A stretch of DNA of 64,000 bases from CALOFP01 sp942492635 (GTDB lineage: Bacteria > UBP6 > UBA1177 > CALOFP01). The notes under the pieces were generated by a model. The model did no database searches and was not told where the DNA came from. It saw only the letters and a program-made list of their open reading frames with translations. Below are positions 8,367 through 16,959 of the stretch, in pieces; the stretch's first letter is position 1, and the number at the start of each line of letters is the position of its first letter. The position numbers and the translations under genes are program-made. Location: the NCBI GenBank assembly GCA_942492635.1, contig CALOFP010000003.1, forward strand, positions 496,001-560,000, in the 5' to 3' direction.

Positions 8367-10076
8367 ATGTGTAATGAGATGACGGTGAACCTTGAATTTA
8401 AGGAAAAAGGAAGGGTTGTAAGCGGTGGCGCTTTTATCGATGAGAACAAGGAGAAAGTCAACGCACTTTTTGCGTTCGATTTCAGGGCCGCTCAAGGCAA
8501 GGAGGATCCTTCAAAGGTTGATATCTATTTCTTTAAGGAGTCCGATTCGGCGGATGAAGAGGAGTGGAACCAACTTCTGGATGCCATGCATAAGCACTGG
8601 GGTAAAGGTGACTCCCTGGATTTCAAGAATCTTTTCAAGGGAGAGTTCTCTCATATCGTATGGGATATCTTTTCGGAGGAGTTCCCTGTGGAAGCTGAAA
8701 TAAGGGATATGAAACGAGTTGAAACCATGAAAAATGATCTTATAGACCAGAGAGAGAGCAAGGAAAAGGCTGAATCATTTCTTTCTCGGGTTGAAAAGCT
8801 CAAAGCCGATTTCGAGACCGATTTTTCATTGATAAGGGATGTCATGAATTCCCTTAAGACTCTTCAGAAGGAACTTGGAGCCGCAGGACTAATTCCTAAA
8901 CACAAAAGGTCCCTTAGAAAAATCATCGACGAACTCTACGCCGGAATTGAGGAGAAAAGATCCGTTGAGCAGGAAAAGAACCTCAAGATTCTCTCCCCCA
9001 TGGTAGACGAGGCTATAAGACTCTCCAAGGAGTGCGAAAACTTCAAGGAGGCCTGGGAGTACCTGGTAAAACTTCAGGATGAGTTTAAGGGTAAGATGCT
9101 TGAAAAAGATGCCCACGACGCTCTGTGGTTAATGGTTCAGGAGAGTTTTCAGAGACTGAAGGGAAGACAGAAGGAGTACTTTGAATCTCTCAGCGTCGAA
9201 AAAGATAAAAATTACAATGAAATAAAACCTCTCGTTATTGAGGCAAGGGAAATTGCCAACAACGAGGAGAGATTTAAGACCGCATGGATGAAACTTAAGG
9301 ATATTCAAAATAAGTTCAACAGCATAAGACTCGACAAAAATCACAGGGATGAACTTCGAACCGTTCTCCAGGAGAGTTTTGAAAAGTTGAAAGAGAGGGA
9401 AAAGGCCTACTTTGAGGAGAAAGAGGGCGAGTGGACGAAAAATTACGAAGAGTTGAAGGAAAAGCTTTTTGGCGCCGTCGAAAAAGTTCGCACAGAGGAG
9501 CTGTTGAAGAATGCCTGGGATGAACTGAAGGGAGTGCAGACTCTATTCAAGGGAGCCAGAATGAAGCGCGAGCATCAGGAGGAGCTCTGGTCCGTACTTC
9601 AGAATGCCTTTGAAGAACTCAAGGTCAGACAGGATGAGGAGCGCGTAAATTACGACAGGAAAGCGAGGGACAACTTCAAGATCCTTCAGGAAAAAACGGA
9701 AAAAGCCCTTCACGAAGCCTATTTCAACAAGAACTTCAACGAGACTTTCAACGATCTCAGAAATCTTCAGAAGGAAATTTTCACCACCAGACCGGTGAAA
9801 AGAGAGAGAAGAGAGCAGCTTATTGAAAAGATAAACAGGGCTTTTGAGGTTCTCAAGAAACGTCAGGACAGCTACTTCAAGGAGAAAAAGCAGGTCTGGC
9901 GTGAAAAACAGGAAAACTTCCTGAGCAAGATCACCTTCAAGAAAGAACAGCTTACAGCCGAGCTTGAAGAGCTTGATCCCCAATCGGATGAGGCTTCTTC
10001 CATCAGGAAGAGGTTGGACGAAATTGAAGGCACAATCAGGGAAGTTGAAGAGAGTCTTAATCCTTCAGAAAACTAA
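8367..10076 (+). CDS. DUF349-like repeat coiled-coil protein
   Basis: 569 residues, cytoplasmic (no signal or membrane segment), highly charged. After an N-terminal part of about 110 residues (acidic, EEEWNQLLDAMHKHWGKGD) there are five copies of a roughly 77-residue repeat with the pattern F..AW..LK.IQ..F, then HRDEL(W), then FE.LK.R. The conserved AW/LK positions fall near residues 153, 225, 302, 380 and 456. Length and pattern match DUF349, a helical repeat of unknown biochemical role. The last about 50 residues are coiled coil. The ATG at 8367 has AGGAG six bases before it and is better than the upstream in-frame TTG at 8337. It stands alone as a single gene. Confidence 0.8.
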   Translation: MCNEMTVNLEFKEKGRVVSGGAFIDENKEKVNALFAFDFRAAQGKEDPSKVDIYFFKESDSADEEEWNQLLDAMHKHWGKGDSLDFKNLFKGEFSHIVWDIFSEEFPVEAEIRDMKRVETMKNDLIDQRESKEKAESFLSRVEKLKADFETDFSLIRDVMNSLKTLQKELGAAGLIPKHKRSLRKIIDELYAGIEEKRSVEQEKNLKILSPMVDEAIRLSKECENFKEAWEYLVKLQDEFKGKMLEKDAHDALWLMVQESFQRLKGRQKEYFESLSVEKDKNYNEIKPLVIEAREIANNEERFKTAWMKLKDIQNKFNSIRLDKNHRDELRTVLQESFEKLKEREKAYFEEKEGEWTKNYEELKEKLFGAVEKVRTEELLKNAWDELKGVQTLFKGARMKREHQEELWSVLQNAFEELKVRQDEERVNYDRKARDNFKILQEKTEKALHEAYFNKNFNETFNDLRNLQKEIFTTRPVKRERREQLIEKINRAFEVLKKRQDSYFKEKKQVWREKQENFLSKITFKKEQLTAELEELDPQSDEASSIRKRLDEIEGTIREVEESLNPSEN

Positions 10077-10121
10077 TTCCGCATGACACTTCTGTTAGGT
10101 CAATCCGTGGAAAAAAGTTGA

Positions 10122-13007
10122 TCATCCATTGTTTCGTGTCGAAGACATTTTTCTCAGCATTCCAGATAACTTTTCTATGTCCACGGGCTTTCTTGCGAAC
10201 TGTGCGTCACCTCTTTCGATAAGTGTCCTGATTTTTTCATCAGGTTCGGATCCTGAAGCGAACAGCACCGAAGTCTGAGCCATCATCTCCTTTATCCTGA
10301 TGAATGTTTCGTAACCGTTCATCCCCGGCATAGCAATATCAAGTATAATCAACCCATTGAAATCCTCGTTCTCCTCCAGCCAGGAGATAATTTCCTTTCC
10401 ACCGGGAAAAACCTCTGTCTCGTATCCCAACTGCCGAACCATTTCTGATGTCACTGCTCTTATCACCTGTTCATCATCGACGACAAGAACTTTTCCCCTT
10501 CCTCTTTTCAGCTTTAATTCACCTCTTTTACCTATCGCTTCCGGATCTCCCTCGGCCGCCGGGAAGTAAACTGTCATGACGGTTCCCTTTCCGGGCGTCG
10601 ATCTTACATCAATGAACCCGTTGTGCTGCCTTACGATGTTGTAGACCATGCTGAGTCCCAGACCAGATCCCGATTTCTCCTTTTTCGTTGTGAAGAAGGG
10701 CTCAAACATCCTCGAAATCACCTCTCTCGTCATTCCGATACCGGTGTCTCCTATCTCCACCTTCCGATACAACTTGCCGTAAACAGCATCGGGAAAAAGA
10801 GAACAGAAACCATCGTCAGCCTCAACCGTATCGGTTTTAACTCTCAAAATTCCTCCCTGCTCATCAAGGTTCTCTCTCATAATTGTCATCGCATGGCTCG
10901 AATTAAGACAGATATTCAACAGAAGCTGTTCTATCTGGTAGGGATCACCTTCCATAGTCAATGGCTCATCCCCTGCCCTGTTTTCCAGCTGAACGCTCTT
11001 GGGAAAACTGTCCTTTGCAAGTCGAATTGTGTTGGAAATAGACTCTCGCAAGTCAAATCTTTTGACGCTCAGCTCATGCTTTCTTGATAGCATGAGGAGT
11101 CTTTTAACCATATCTGCAGCTCTGTCCGTTGAATCGGACAGGGTTTTCAGGAAGGAGTTGATCTTTTCCCGGTCTTCAAGAGATTCTTTGCCGAGAAACA
11201 ACTTTAGAAGTTCTGTTGAGCCTGAGATTCCTCCAAGAAGGTTGTTGAAATCATGAGCAAGACCGCCGGCAAGGTTGTTTACCGTTTCCATCTTCTGCAT
11301 CTGTCTCAGCTGCTGTTCCCTCTTTTCAATGCCTGTTATCTCATCTACAATCACTACGGCTCCTGAAGTGTGGTGTTCTGCAACGAGGGGATTGACTGTC
11401 ACCTGGAATATGTCCTCTCTTTCCGCCGACTGGATGGTAATTTTTTCGATCGCTCTTTCGTTTTCGTGAACCGATTTCTTCAAAATCGATTTGACTCTTT
11501 CCAGCATCGGAAGAATAGTAAAAATGTCATAACCCGAAAATTGTTCCGCATCTATACCGAAACGTTCAGTTGCGGAACTGTTCATCCAAAGAACCCTCAG
11601 TCGGTTATCCACCCTTACAACTGCCGAGGGAAGGGAATCGATCACCTCGCGGATAAGATTTCTTGCCTCTGCAAGCTCTCTTGTTCGCTCAAGAACACGA
11701 TCTTCAAGAATCTCTCCGGATTTTCGAAGACGTTCTCTGAATTTCCTCCTTTCGGCGATCATGATATCCGCCTGTTCGGCAAGCATGAAAAACTCCCTGA
11801 GATCAAACCGGTTAGGATCTATACTGACGTCTTCCATGGCGGCTTTTTTGAAAAAAGAGATAAACTCTCCGAAACTTTTTCCCAATCTTTTCCTGGCAAT
11901 CCAGAAGATTGCAAAGGAGACGGCATAAAGGACGGCGGCAATGAAAAGTATTGAATAGAGCCTGCTACGAATGGTTGCCCGAAGTTCGGATCTCTTCTCA
12001 AGCACGAGATTTTCTATTTCATCCATGTAAACTCCGGCACCGATTATCCATTGCCAGTCTTTAAAACGTTTCAGGAAGGTTTCCTTGTTGAATACCATGC
12101 CGCGCTTATCCGGTTTCTCCCATTTGTATTTTACGAAGGTTCCGCCGGGTTTTGCGGATGCCCTGACAAAGTCATCGATCATTTTCTGCCTTTCAGGCCC
12201 CCAGACCCTTGTTGCGGTATCTTCTATAACCCCCTCCCTGAATCCGCTTGAGAGAGTCTTACCTTCGAGGTTGAGTACGAAAACGTACCCGTTCTTTCCG
12301 AATCTGATATTCTTTATCCAATCGAGTACCTCCTCCTGAATATCTTCTTCAACAGTGTCCAGGTACTCCCCAGTACCGATTACCCAGTCGAATGGTTTGA
12401 AGTATTTGATATATGAGATTTTCGGGAACATGTTTCCCTTTTCTCCCGGTTTTGTCCATAAATACCTTATGAAACCTTCCCCCTTATTTTTTGCAAGAGC
12501 AAGCATCTCCCTGATCATGTACCGGCCGTCTGCAGTCCTCATGTTGATGAGATTTCTGTTTTCCATTTCGGGCTTGTCGGCAAAAAGCCGCTCCACGCCT
12601 GTCATTTCTGTTGCGAAGTAGTAACCTCTCCCCCTGTTGAATCTTACGGTTCTAAGCGATTCGATAACATGTCTTTCCATGCCTCTTCGAGTTAATCTGC
12701 CCCTGTTTAACGAGACAATTCGCTCAGCCATCACATGAGCCTCTTCAACCCGGGATTTTATGGTGCTTTTCAGACGAGCTTCAGTGGTACCTTTCTGGTA
12801 CTCGATATATCGTAGAACCTCTTCAACTTTCTCCTTTATGAGGCTCCTCTTGCCCCGTACAGCCTGGGATCGAAGGGTTTCCAACTCATCTCGATATCCT
12901 TCGTACTCGGTTTTCACCCAGAAAGATCCCATGACGAGTGTAGCCGAAAAAACCGATGCCAGCATGATGAAGAGAAAAAGTGTAAATATCGAAGTCCGTT
13001 TTTTCAT
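10122..13007 (-). CDS. Hybrid sensor histidine kinase (double Cache, PAS, HisKA, HATPase, receiver)
   Basis: 961 residues. A membrane helix at residues 5-25 is followed by a periplasmic region with two Cache-like repeats (RGYYFATEMTGVE/FDWVIGTGEY and NGYVFVLNLEGK/WQWIIGAGVY), then a second helix near 375. Next come PAS (about 440-560), HisKA with phospho-acceptor LAHDFNN (His about 584), an ATPase domain (NICLNSSHAM, DTGIGM, GSGLGLSM) and a C-terminal receiver domain with acceptor Asp in ILDIAMPG (about 887). Cache domains of this class bind small ligands such as organic acids. The ATG at 13007 has AGGA before it and starts a good signal-anchor; an upstream in-frame start at 13088 is less likely. 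It is divergent from the SPFH operon. Confidence 0.92.
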   Translation of the reverse strand: MKKRTSIFTLFLFIMLASVFSATLVMGSFWVKTEYEGYRDELETLRSQAVRGKRSLIKEKVEEVLRYIEYQKGTTEARLKSTIKSRVEEAHVMAERIVSLNRGRLTRRGMERHVIESLRTVRFNRGRGYYFATEMTGVERLFADKPEMENRNLINMRTADGRYMIREMLALAKNKGEGFIRYLWTKPGEKGNMFPKISYIKYFKPFDWVIGTGEYLDTVEEDIQEEVLDWIKNIRFGKNGYVFVLNLEGKTLSSGFREGVIEDTATRVWGPERQKMIDDFVRASAKPGGTFVKYKWEKPDKRGMVFNKETFLKRFKDWQWIIGAGVYMDEIENLVLEKRSELRATIRSRLYSILFIAAVLYAVSFAIFWIARKRLGKSFGEFISFFKKAAMEDVSIDPNRFDLREFFMLAEQADIMIAERRKFRERLRKSGEILEDRVLERTRELAEARNLIREVIDSLPSAVVRVDNRLRVLWMNSSATERFGIDAEQFSGYDIFTILPMLERVKSILKKSVHENERAIEKITIQSAEREDIFQVTVNPLVAEHHTSGAVVIVDEITGIEKREQQLRQMQKMETVNNLAGGLAHDFNNLLGGISGSTELLKLFLGKESLEDREKINSFLKTLSDSTDRAADMVKRLLMLSRKHELSVKRFDLRESISNTIRLAKDSFPKSVQLENRAGDEPLTMEGDPYQIEQLLLNICLNSSHAMTIMRENLDEQGGILRVKTDTVEADDGFCSLFPDAVYGKLYRKVEIGDTGIGMTREVISRMFEPFFTTKKEKSGSGLGLSMVYNIVRQHNGFIDVRSTPGKGTVMTVYFPAAEGDPEAIGKRGELKLKRGRGKVLVVDDEQVIRAVTSEMVRQLGYETEVFPGGKEIISWLEENEDFNGLIILDIAMPGMNGYETFIRIKEMMAQTSVLFASGSEPDEKIRTLIERGDAQFARKPVDIEKLSGMLRKMSSTRNNG

Positions 13008-13211
13008 GACGTTCCTGAGGAAATTTCCCACTATTTTTATTATACATCCGCATTCGAAAGGATAGAAGCGGATGAGGAGTATCTTCAACCGCCCGGATTA
13101 TGCCTGTATCTGTTTCACGAAGTATTTTATAAATTCAATTAAAAATCATTTCATTTATTGAATTAACCGGGCTTTCTAATTACTATTGGACGAACATTTT
13201 TATGGGGTGTT

Positions 13212-14897
13212 ATGGAACGACGAGTAAAAACTTCACTTATTTCAATCGGTATCGTCTCTGCTCTTACACTTTCAAAGTTCGGTCTCTATGCCCTCTCGGG
13301 CAGTATTGCCGTTCTTTCGGAGGCGTGGCACAGTTTCACCGATATAGCAACCAGCCTTCTTGTGCTTCTGAGCATCTGGATTTCATCAAGAAAATCTAGA
13401 AAGTCCACCGAATATCCGGAAAAATCGAAAATACCGGACGCGGAGACGATTGTCGCCGGAGTTATCGCTCTCTTTCTTCTTTTTATTTCCGGTTCGATCT
13501 TCTACAACATCTTTACCGGTGAACCGGTAACCGTCTCACATCCGCTGACCACAGGCCTGATCTTCATAGGGCTCAGTTTCGGCAGCTACTTTCTCTACAG
13601 GTTCCAGCGTTCGATGGGAGAAAAGGAGAAATCGACGGCACTGAAGGCGGACAGCCTCCACAGCAGGACCGACATGGTCATCTCTCTTCTCACCGGCTTC
13701 TCCCTCGTCATTTACAGCATCGGTATCGATCTGGACAGAGTTGCAGGTGGAATTATCGCAACACTTATTTTCGGATTCTCAGTTGAGCTTCTTGTCAACG
13801 TGGTCCACCTCTACATACGGGGAGAGCGAGATTACATTCATCTTCACACCGCCGCTTCGATTCTGGGAGCGCTGTTCAGCAGAAGTTTTTACAGAAACCT
13901 CGGAAGTTTTCTTGAGAAACGATTTTCAGGCGCCGAAAAAGTAATCTCTAAATCAAAAAAACTCATGAAAAAGGCAGGCTCTATCCTCCTGCTCTTGGGG
14001 TCGGCGGCACTCCTGATTTTCTGGTTGTCAACTTCCGTTTTTACTGTTCAACCTTCGGAAACCGGTGTTGTTCTGAGAATGGGAAAACTGACGGACGATG
14101 GAAAAACCTACACGCCCGGCCTTCATTTCAAGCTCCCCTTCCCGTTCGAAACGGCCCTCACCTTCGATACATCAATCGTTCGTTCTCTGGCTGTCGACAA
14201 TCAGACAAAAGGGGCCATGGTCTGGTCAATGGATCACGGTGACACAAGAATGTTTCTGAGCGGAGAAAACACTCTGCTTCTTCCATATACTGTTCTTAAT
14301 TACCGTGTAAAAGATCCGGTAAAGTTTGTTTTCAGCCACAAAAATCCGGAAAAACTGCTTTTAAGCGTCAGCACTCAGGTTCTGACATCTCTTTTTGCTG
14401 AAAAGAGAGATCTGGAACTTATTTCAAGACACTGGAAAGAGCAGGCTGAAAAACGAATAGAAAAGATGCTGGATCCCTTTAAAATGGGCGTTGAGATAGT
14501 CTCCCTGGAAGTGAGGGATATCCATCCTCCCAGAGAAATCGCATTTGCCTTCGAAAATGTCGTGGCCGCTCGTCAGGAGCGTGAACTGAGGCTCAACGAG
14601 GCTCTGGGCAAAAGAAGCATAAATCTCCACAGAGCCAGTCGAGACGCATACCAAAAGGAGAGCGAAGCCGAATCCTACAGGCTCTCCTCTCTGAGAAAGG
14701 CCGAGGGAGAGGCCGAAAGCTACAGACTCCGCTTGGAACCTTTCGGAAAATACAGGCCAGTACTTAAAAAATGGATGGATATAAGCGCCAAGGAGGAGGC
14801 CCTGAAAGGCAGAAGGAAAATTGTGGTCGACCCCAAAACCGGAATATCCCAGGAACTTCTCTACATTGAAAACATTATGAAAAAGGGCAAAAAATGA
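13212..14897 (+). CDS. Fusion of a cation-diffusion-facilitator transporter and an HflK-like SPFH protein
   Basis: 561 residues. Residues 1-215 match a CDF metal transporter: six hydrophobic segments, with metal-site motifs EAWHSFTD in helix 2 (about 36-43) and DSLHSRTD in helix 5 (about 147-154). A further helix (about 255-275) leads into an SPFH/Band-7 domain (VQPSETGVVLRMGKL, GLHFKLPFPFE) with HflK-like order and a charged, Glu/Ala-rich helical end. CDF proteins export divalent metals such as Zn2+, Mn2+ or Fe2+. HflK forms membrane cages around the FtsH protease. No in-frame break separates the halves and one ribosome site (GGGG) precedes the ATG, so this reads as one protein. It overlaps the next gene by four bases. 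Confidence 0.85.
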   Translation: MERRVKTSLISIGIVSALTLSKFGLYALSGSIAVLSEAWHSFTDIATSLLVLLSIWISSRKSRKSTEYPEKSKIPDAETIVAGVIALFLLFISGSIFYNIFTGEPVTVSHPLTTGLIFIGLSFGSYFLYRFQRSMGEKEKSTALKADSLHSRTDMVISLLTGFSLVIYSIGIDLDRVAGGIIATLIFGFSVELLVNVVHLYIRGERDYIHLHTAASILGALFSRSFYRNLGSFLEKRFSGAEKVISKSKKLMKKAGSILLLLGSAALLIFWLSTSVFTVQPSETGVVLRMGKLTDDGKTYTPGLHFKLPFPFETALTFDTSIVRSLAVDNQTKGAMVWSMDHGDTRMFLSGENTLLLPYTVLNYRVKDPVKFVFSHKNPEKLLLSVSTQVLTSLFAEKRDLELISRHWKEQAEKRIEKMLDPFKMGVEIVSLEVRDIHPPREIAFAFENVVAARQERELRLNEALGKRSINLHRASRDAYQKESEAESYRLSSLRKAEGEAESYRLRLEPFGKYRPVLKKWMDISAKEEALKGRRKIVVDPKTGISQELLYIENIMKKGKK

Positions 14898-15781
14898 AAA
14901 AACGTCTACTTATGATCATATCAATTCCGTTAATTCTAACTACCTTGTTTTTTTCTGTATTTACCGTCAGTGAAAGCGAATGGGCGATTGTAACCCAGTT
15001 CGGAAAACCTGTTAAAGTTATAAAGGAGGCCGGTCCTCACGTGAAGCTTCCCGGATTTTTCCAGAAAGTCACAAAGTTCGACCGCCGTCTCAACCTGCTG
15101 CAATCCGACCCGGTTCAGCTCATTCTCAAGGGACAGAAGCCGCTTATTGTGGGAACCTACATCGCGTGGCGGATCGAGGATCCCATGAGATACTTCCAGT
15201 CGGTCGGAGGCTACGAGGAGAACGCCATGCAGAAACTAGGCGACATGGTCAACTCCGCTCTCGGAATTACAATGGGCGACTACAGCATGGAGAACATAAT
15301 AAACACAGACAGTGAAAAAGTGAAAACTACGGATATAGAAAACAGACTTACTGCTGAAATAGATAAAGATGCCCGAGAAAAATATGGAATTGCCGTTGAA
15401 AAAGTGGGAATCGAACGCATAGCCTACCCCGACATCGTAACAAAGGCGGTGTACAGAAGAATGAAATCCGAAAGGGACAAGGAGGCGTCAAAGCTTCGTG
15501 CCGAAGGAGAGGAGGAGGCCGCCAAGATTCGTTCAGAAGCTAAAAAGAGAGCATCCGAAATAGAAGCGGAAGCTGAGAAGAAATCGCTCATCTTAAGAGG
15601 CGAAGGTGATCGTGAAGCAATGAAAATATACGGCGAAGCGTTTCGCAAAGATCCCGAATTCTTTGAATTTACGCAGTCCCTTAAAATGTACGAGAAAGTA
15701 CTGAGAAACGACACCACCCTCATTATCTCCACCGATTCCGAGATGTTCAGATTCCTTAAAAAGGGAGGCAAGAGAAAATGA
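14894..15781 (+). CDS. hflC: HflC-like SPFH protein (FtsH protease modulator)
   Basis: 295 residues with an N-terminal membrane anchor (residues 5-22) and an SPFH domain beginning VSESEWAIVTQFGKPV. This is followed by the long charged helix typical of HflC (ASKLRAEGEEEAAKIRSEA) and a C-terminal FTQSLKMYEKVL that matches family members. HflC pairs with HflK to form a cage in the inner membrane that limits FtsH access to membrane substrates. The start overlaps the stop of the fusion gene (ATGA) and its own stop overlaps the next gene in the same way, so the three are translationally coupled. Confidence 0.92.
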   Translation: MKKRLLMIISIPLILTTLFFSVFTVSESEWAIVTQFGKPVKVIKEAGPHVKLPGFFQKVTKFDRRLNLLQSDPVQLILKGQKPLIVGTYIAWRIEDPMRYFQSVGGYEENAMQKLGDMVNSALGITMGDYSMENIINTDSEKVKTTDIENRLTAEIDKDAREKYGIAVEKVGIERIAYPDIVTKAVYRRMKSERDKEASKLRAEGEEEAAKIRSEAKKRASEIEAEAEKKSLILRGEGDREAMKIYGEAFRKDPEFFEFTQSLKMYEKVLRNDTTLIISTDSEMFRFLKKGGKRK

Positions 15782-16746
15782 GCAGCGTCCGCAACGAAAT
15801 AAAGGATACACTCCGGCGTCTTTTCACATTTTATATCAAATGGGTGGCACTCGTGCTCCTTGCGATTTACCTTCTCACCGGAATATACAGGATCGAGCAG
15901 AATGAAATCGGCGTACTCACACGACTGGGCAAAATTTCCGACAGCAACGTCCAACCCGGTCTACACTACGCCCTGCCCTACCCCGTAGACAAGGTTGAGC
16001 GCATAGCAATAAAACAGGTCAAGACCCTGAAAATCGACACATTCTCATACCTCGATCTTGAGGATGGGAGTCCCACCGAAAAATTTATCAATGAAACCGG
16101 CCTGAACCCTTCCTGCATAACCGGAGACAACAATATAGTAAGTGTATCCCTGCTGATTCGCTACACTGTGGTAAATCCGGTAGCGTACCGTTACGGAACC
16201 AGGAAAGTCGAAGATCTGATAAGATCCGTCGTTTCATCACTAGTTATGAGGAGAATGGCCACAATGAATGTAGACACCGCCCTTACAGCCGGGAAAAGAA
16301 TGCTGCAGCAGGCCGTTAAAAACGGTGTGAAGAACGAAATCGGCTCACTTGAGGAGAGAACCGGAATAGCCCTGACAAGTGTTGAAATAGGCAAAATCGA
16401 TCCTCCGGTTGAAGTTCAGGACTATTTCGACAACGTCGTAAAAGCAAGTGTTGAAAAGAAAAATCTGAGTGACAAAGCTGAAGGTTACAAAAACAGGATA
16501 ATTCCCGAAGCAAGAACAAGAGCAAACGAAAAAGTACAAAAAGCACTATCCTACAAACGAAGAAAAATCCTGACGGCCGAAGGAGAAACCAATCGGTTTA
16601 TCTCCCTGCTTGAAGAGTATAAAAAATCAAAACGCATAAACCGTGAAAAAATCTACCGAAACTTCCTCGAAAAAATTCTGACAAACCTCCGTGAAATCCG
16701 CGTAGTTGAAAAAACAGGAAAACCCGGAAGAATAGTTATTCAATAA
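15778..16746 (+). CDS. hflK: HflK-like SPFH protein (second copy)
   Basis: 322 residues. A cytoplasmic N-terminus and one membrane helix (about 20-40) are followed by an SPFH domain (IEQNEIGVLTRLGKI, GLHYALPYPVDKVE) with the HflK signature ITGDNNIVSVSLLIRYTV. The C-terminal helical region contains AEGYKNRIIPEAR. GGGAGG precedes the start, which overlaps the hflC stop by four bases. With the CDF-HflK fusion and HflC upstream, the operon encodes three SPFH subunits. This copy resembles ordinary HflK more than the fused one does. Confidence 0.9.
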   Translation: MSSVRNEIKDTLRRLFTFYIKWVALVLLAIYLLTGIYRIEQNEIGVLTRLGKISDSNVQPGLHYALPYPVDKVERIAIKQVKTLKIDTFSYLDLEDGSPTEKFINETGLNPSCITGDNNIVSVSLLIRYTVVNPVAYRYGTRKVEDLIRSVVSSLVMRRMATMNVDTALTAGKRMLQQAVKNGVKNEIGSLEERTGIALTSVEIGKIDPPVEVQDYFDNVVKASVEKKNLSDKAEGYKNRIIPEARTRANEKVQKALSYKRRKILTAEGETNRFISLLEEYKKSKRINREKIYRNFLEKILTNLREIRVVEKTGKPGRIVIQ

Positions 16747-16959
16747 CCACCTCTTTATCCGTCTACCATCGAACACGGTATACAAATATAGTCCGAACCT
16801 TCGTTTCATATATATATTTCATATCTTTTTTTTACCTTCAAAAACAAGTGCAAGATTCAGTGAATGATTCACTGCATGGTGCATTATCATCGGTATTCAG
16901 TTCTGAGTAACCTTTATGCGAAAAATTGTTTAATTTTTTGTTAAAGAGGTTAACTCATT

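Noticed and set aside
13008..13088. Upstream start at 13088 for the hybrid histidine kinase
   Set aside because: It would put 27 odd residues before a good signal-anchor, while the ATG at 13007 has AGGA at proper spacing.
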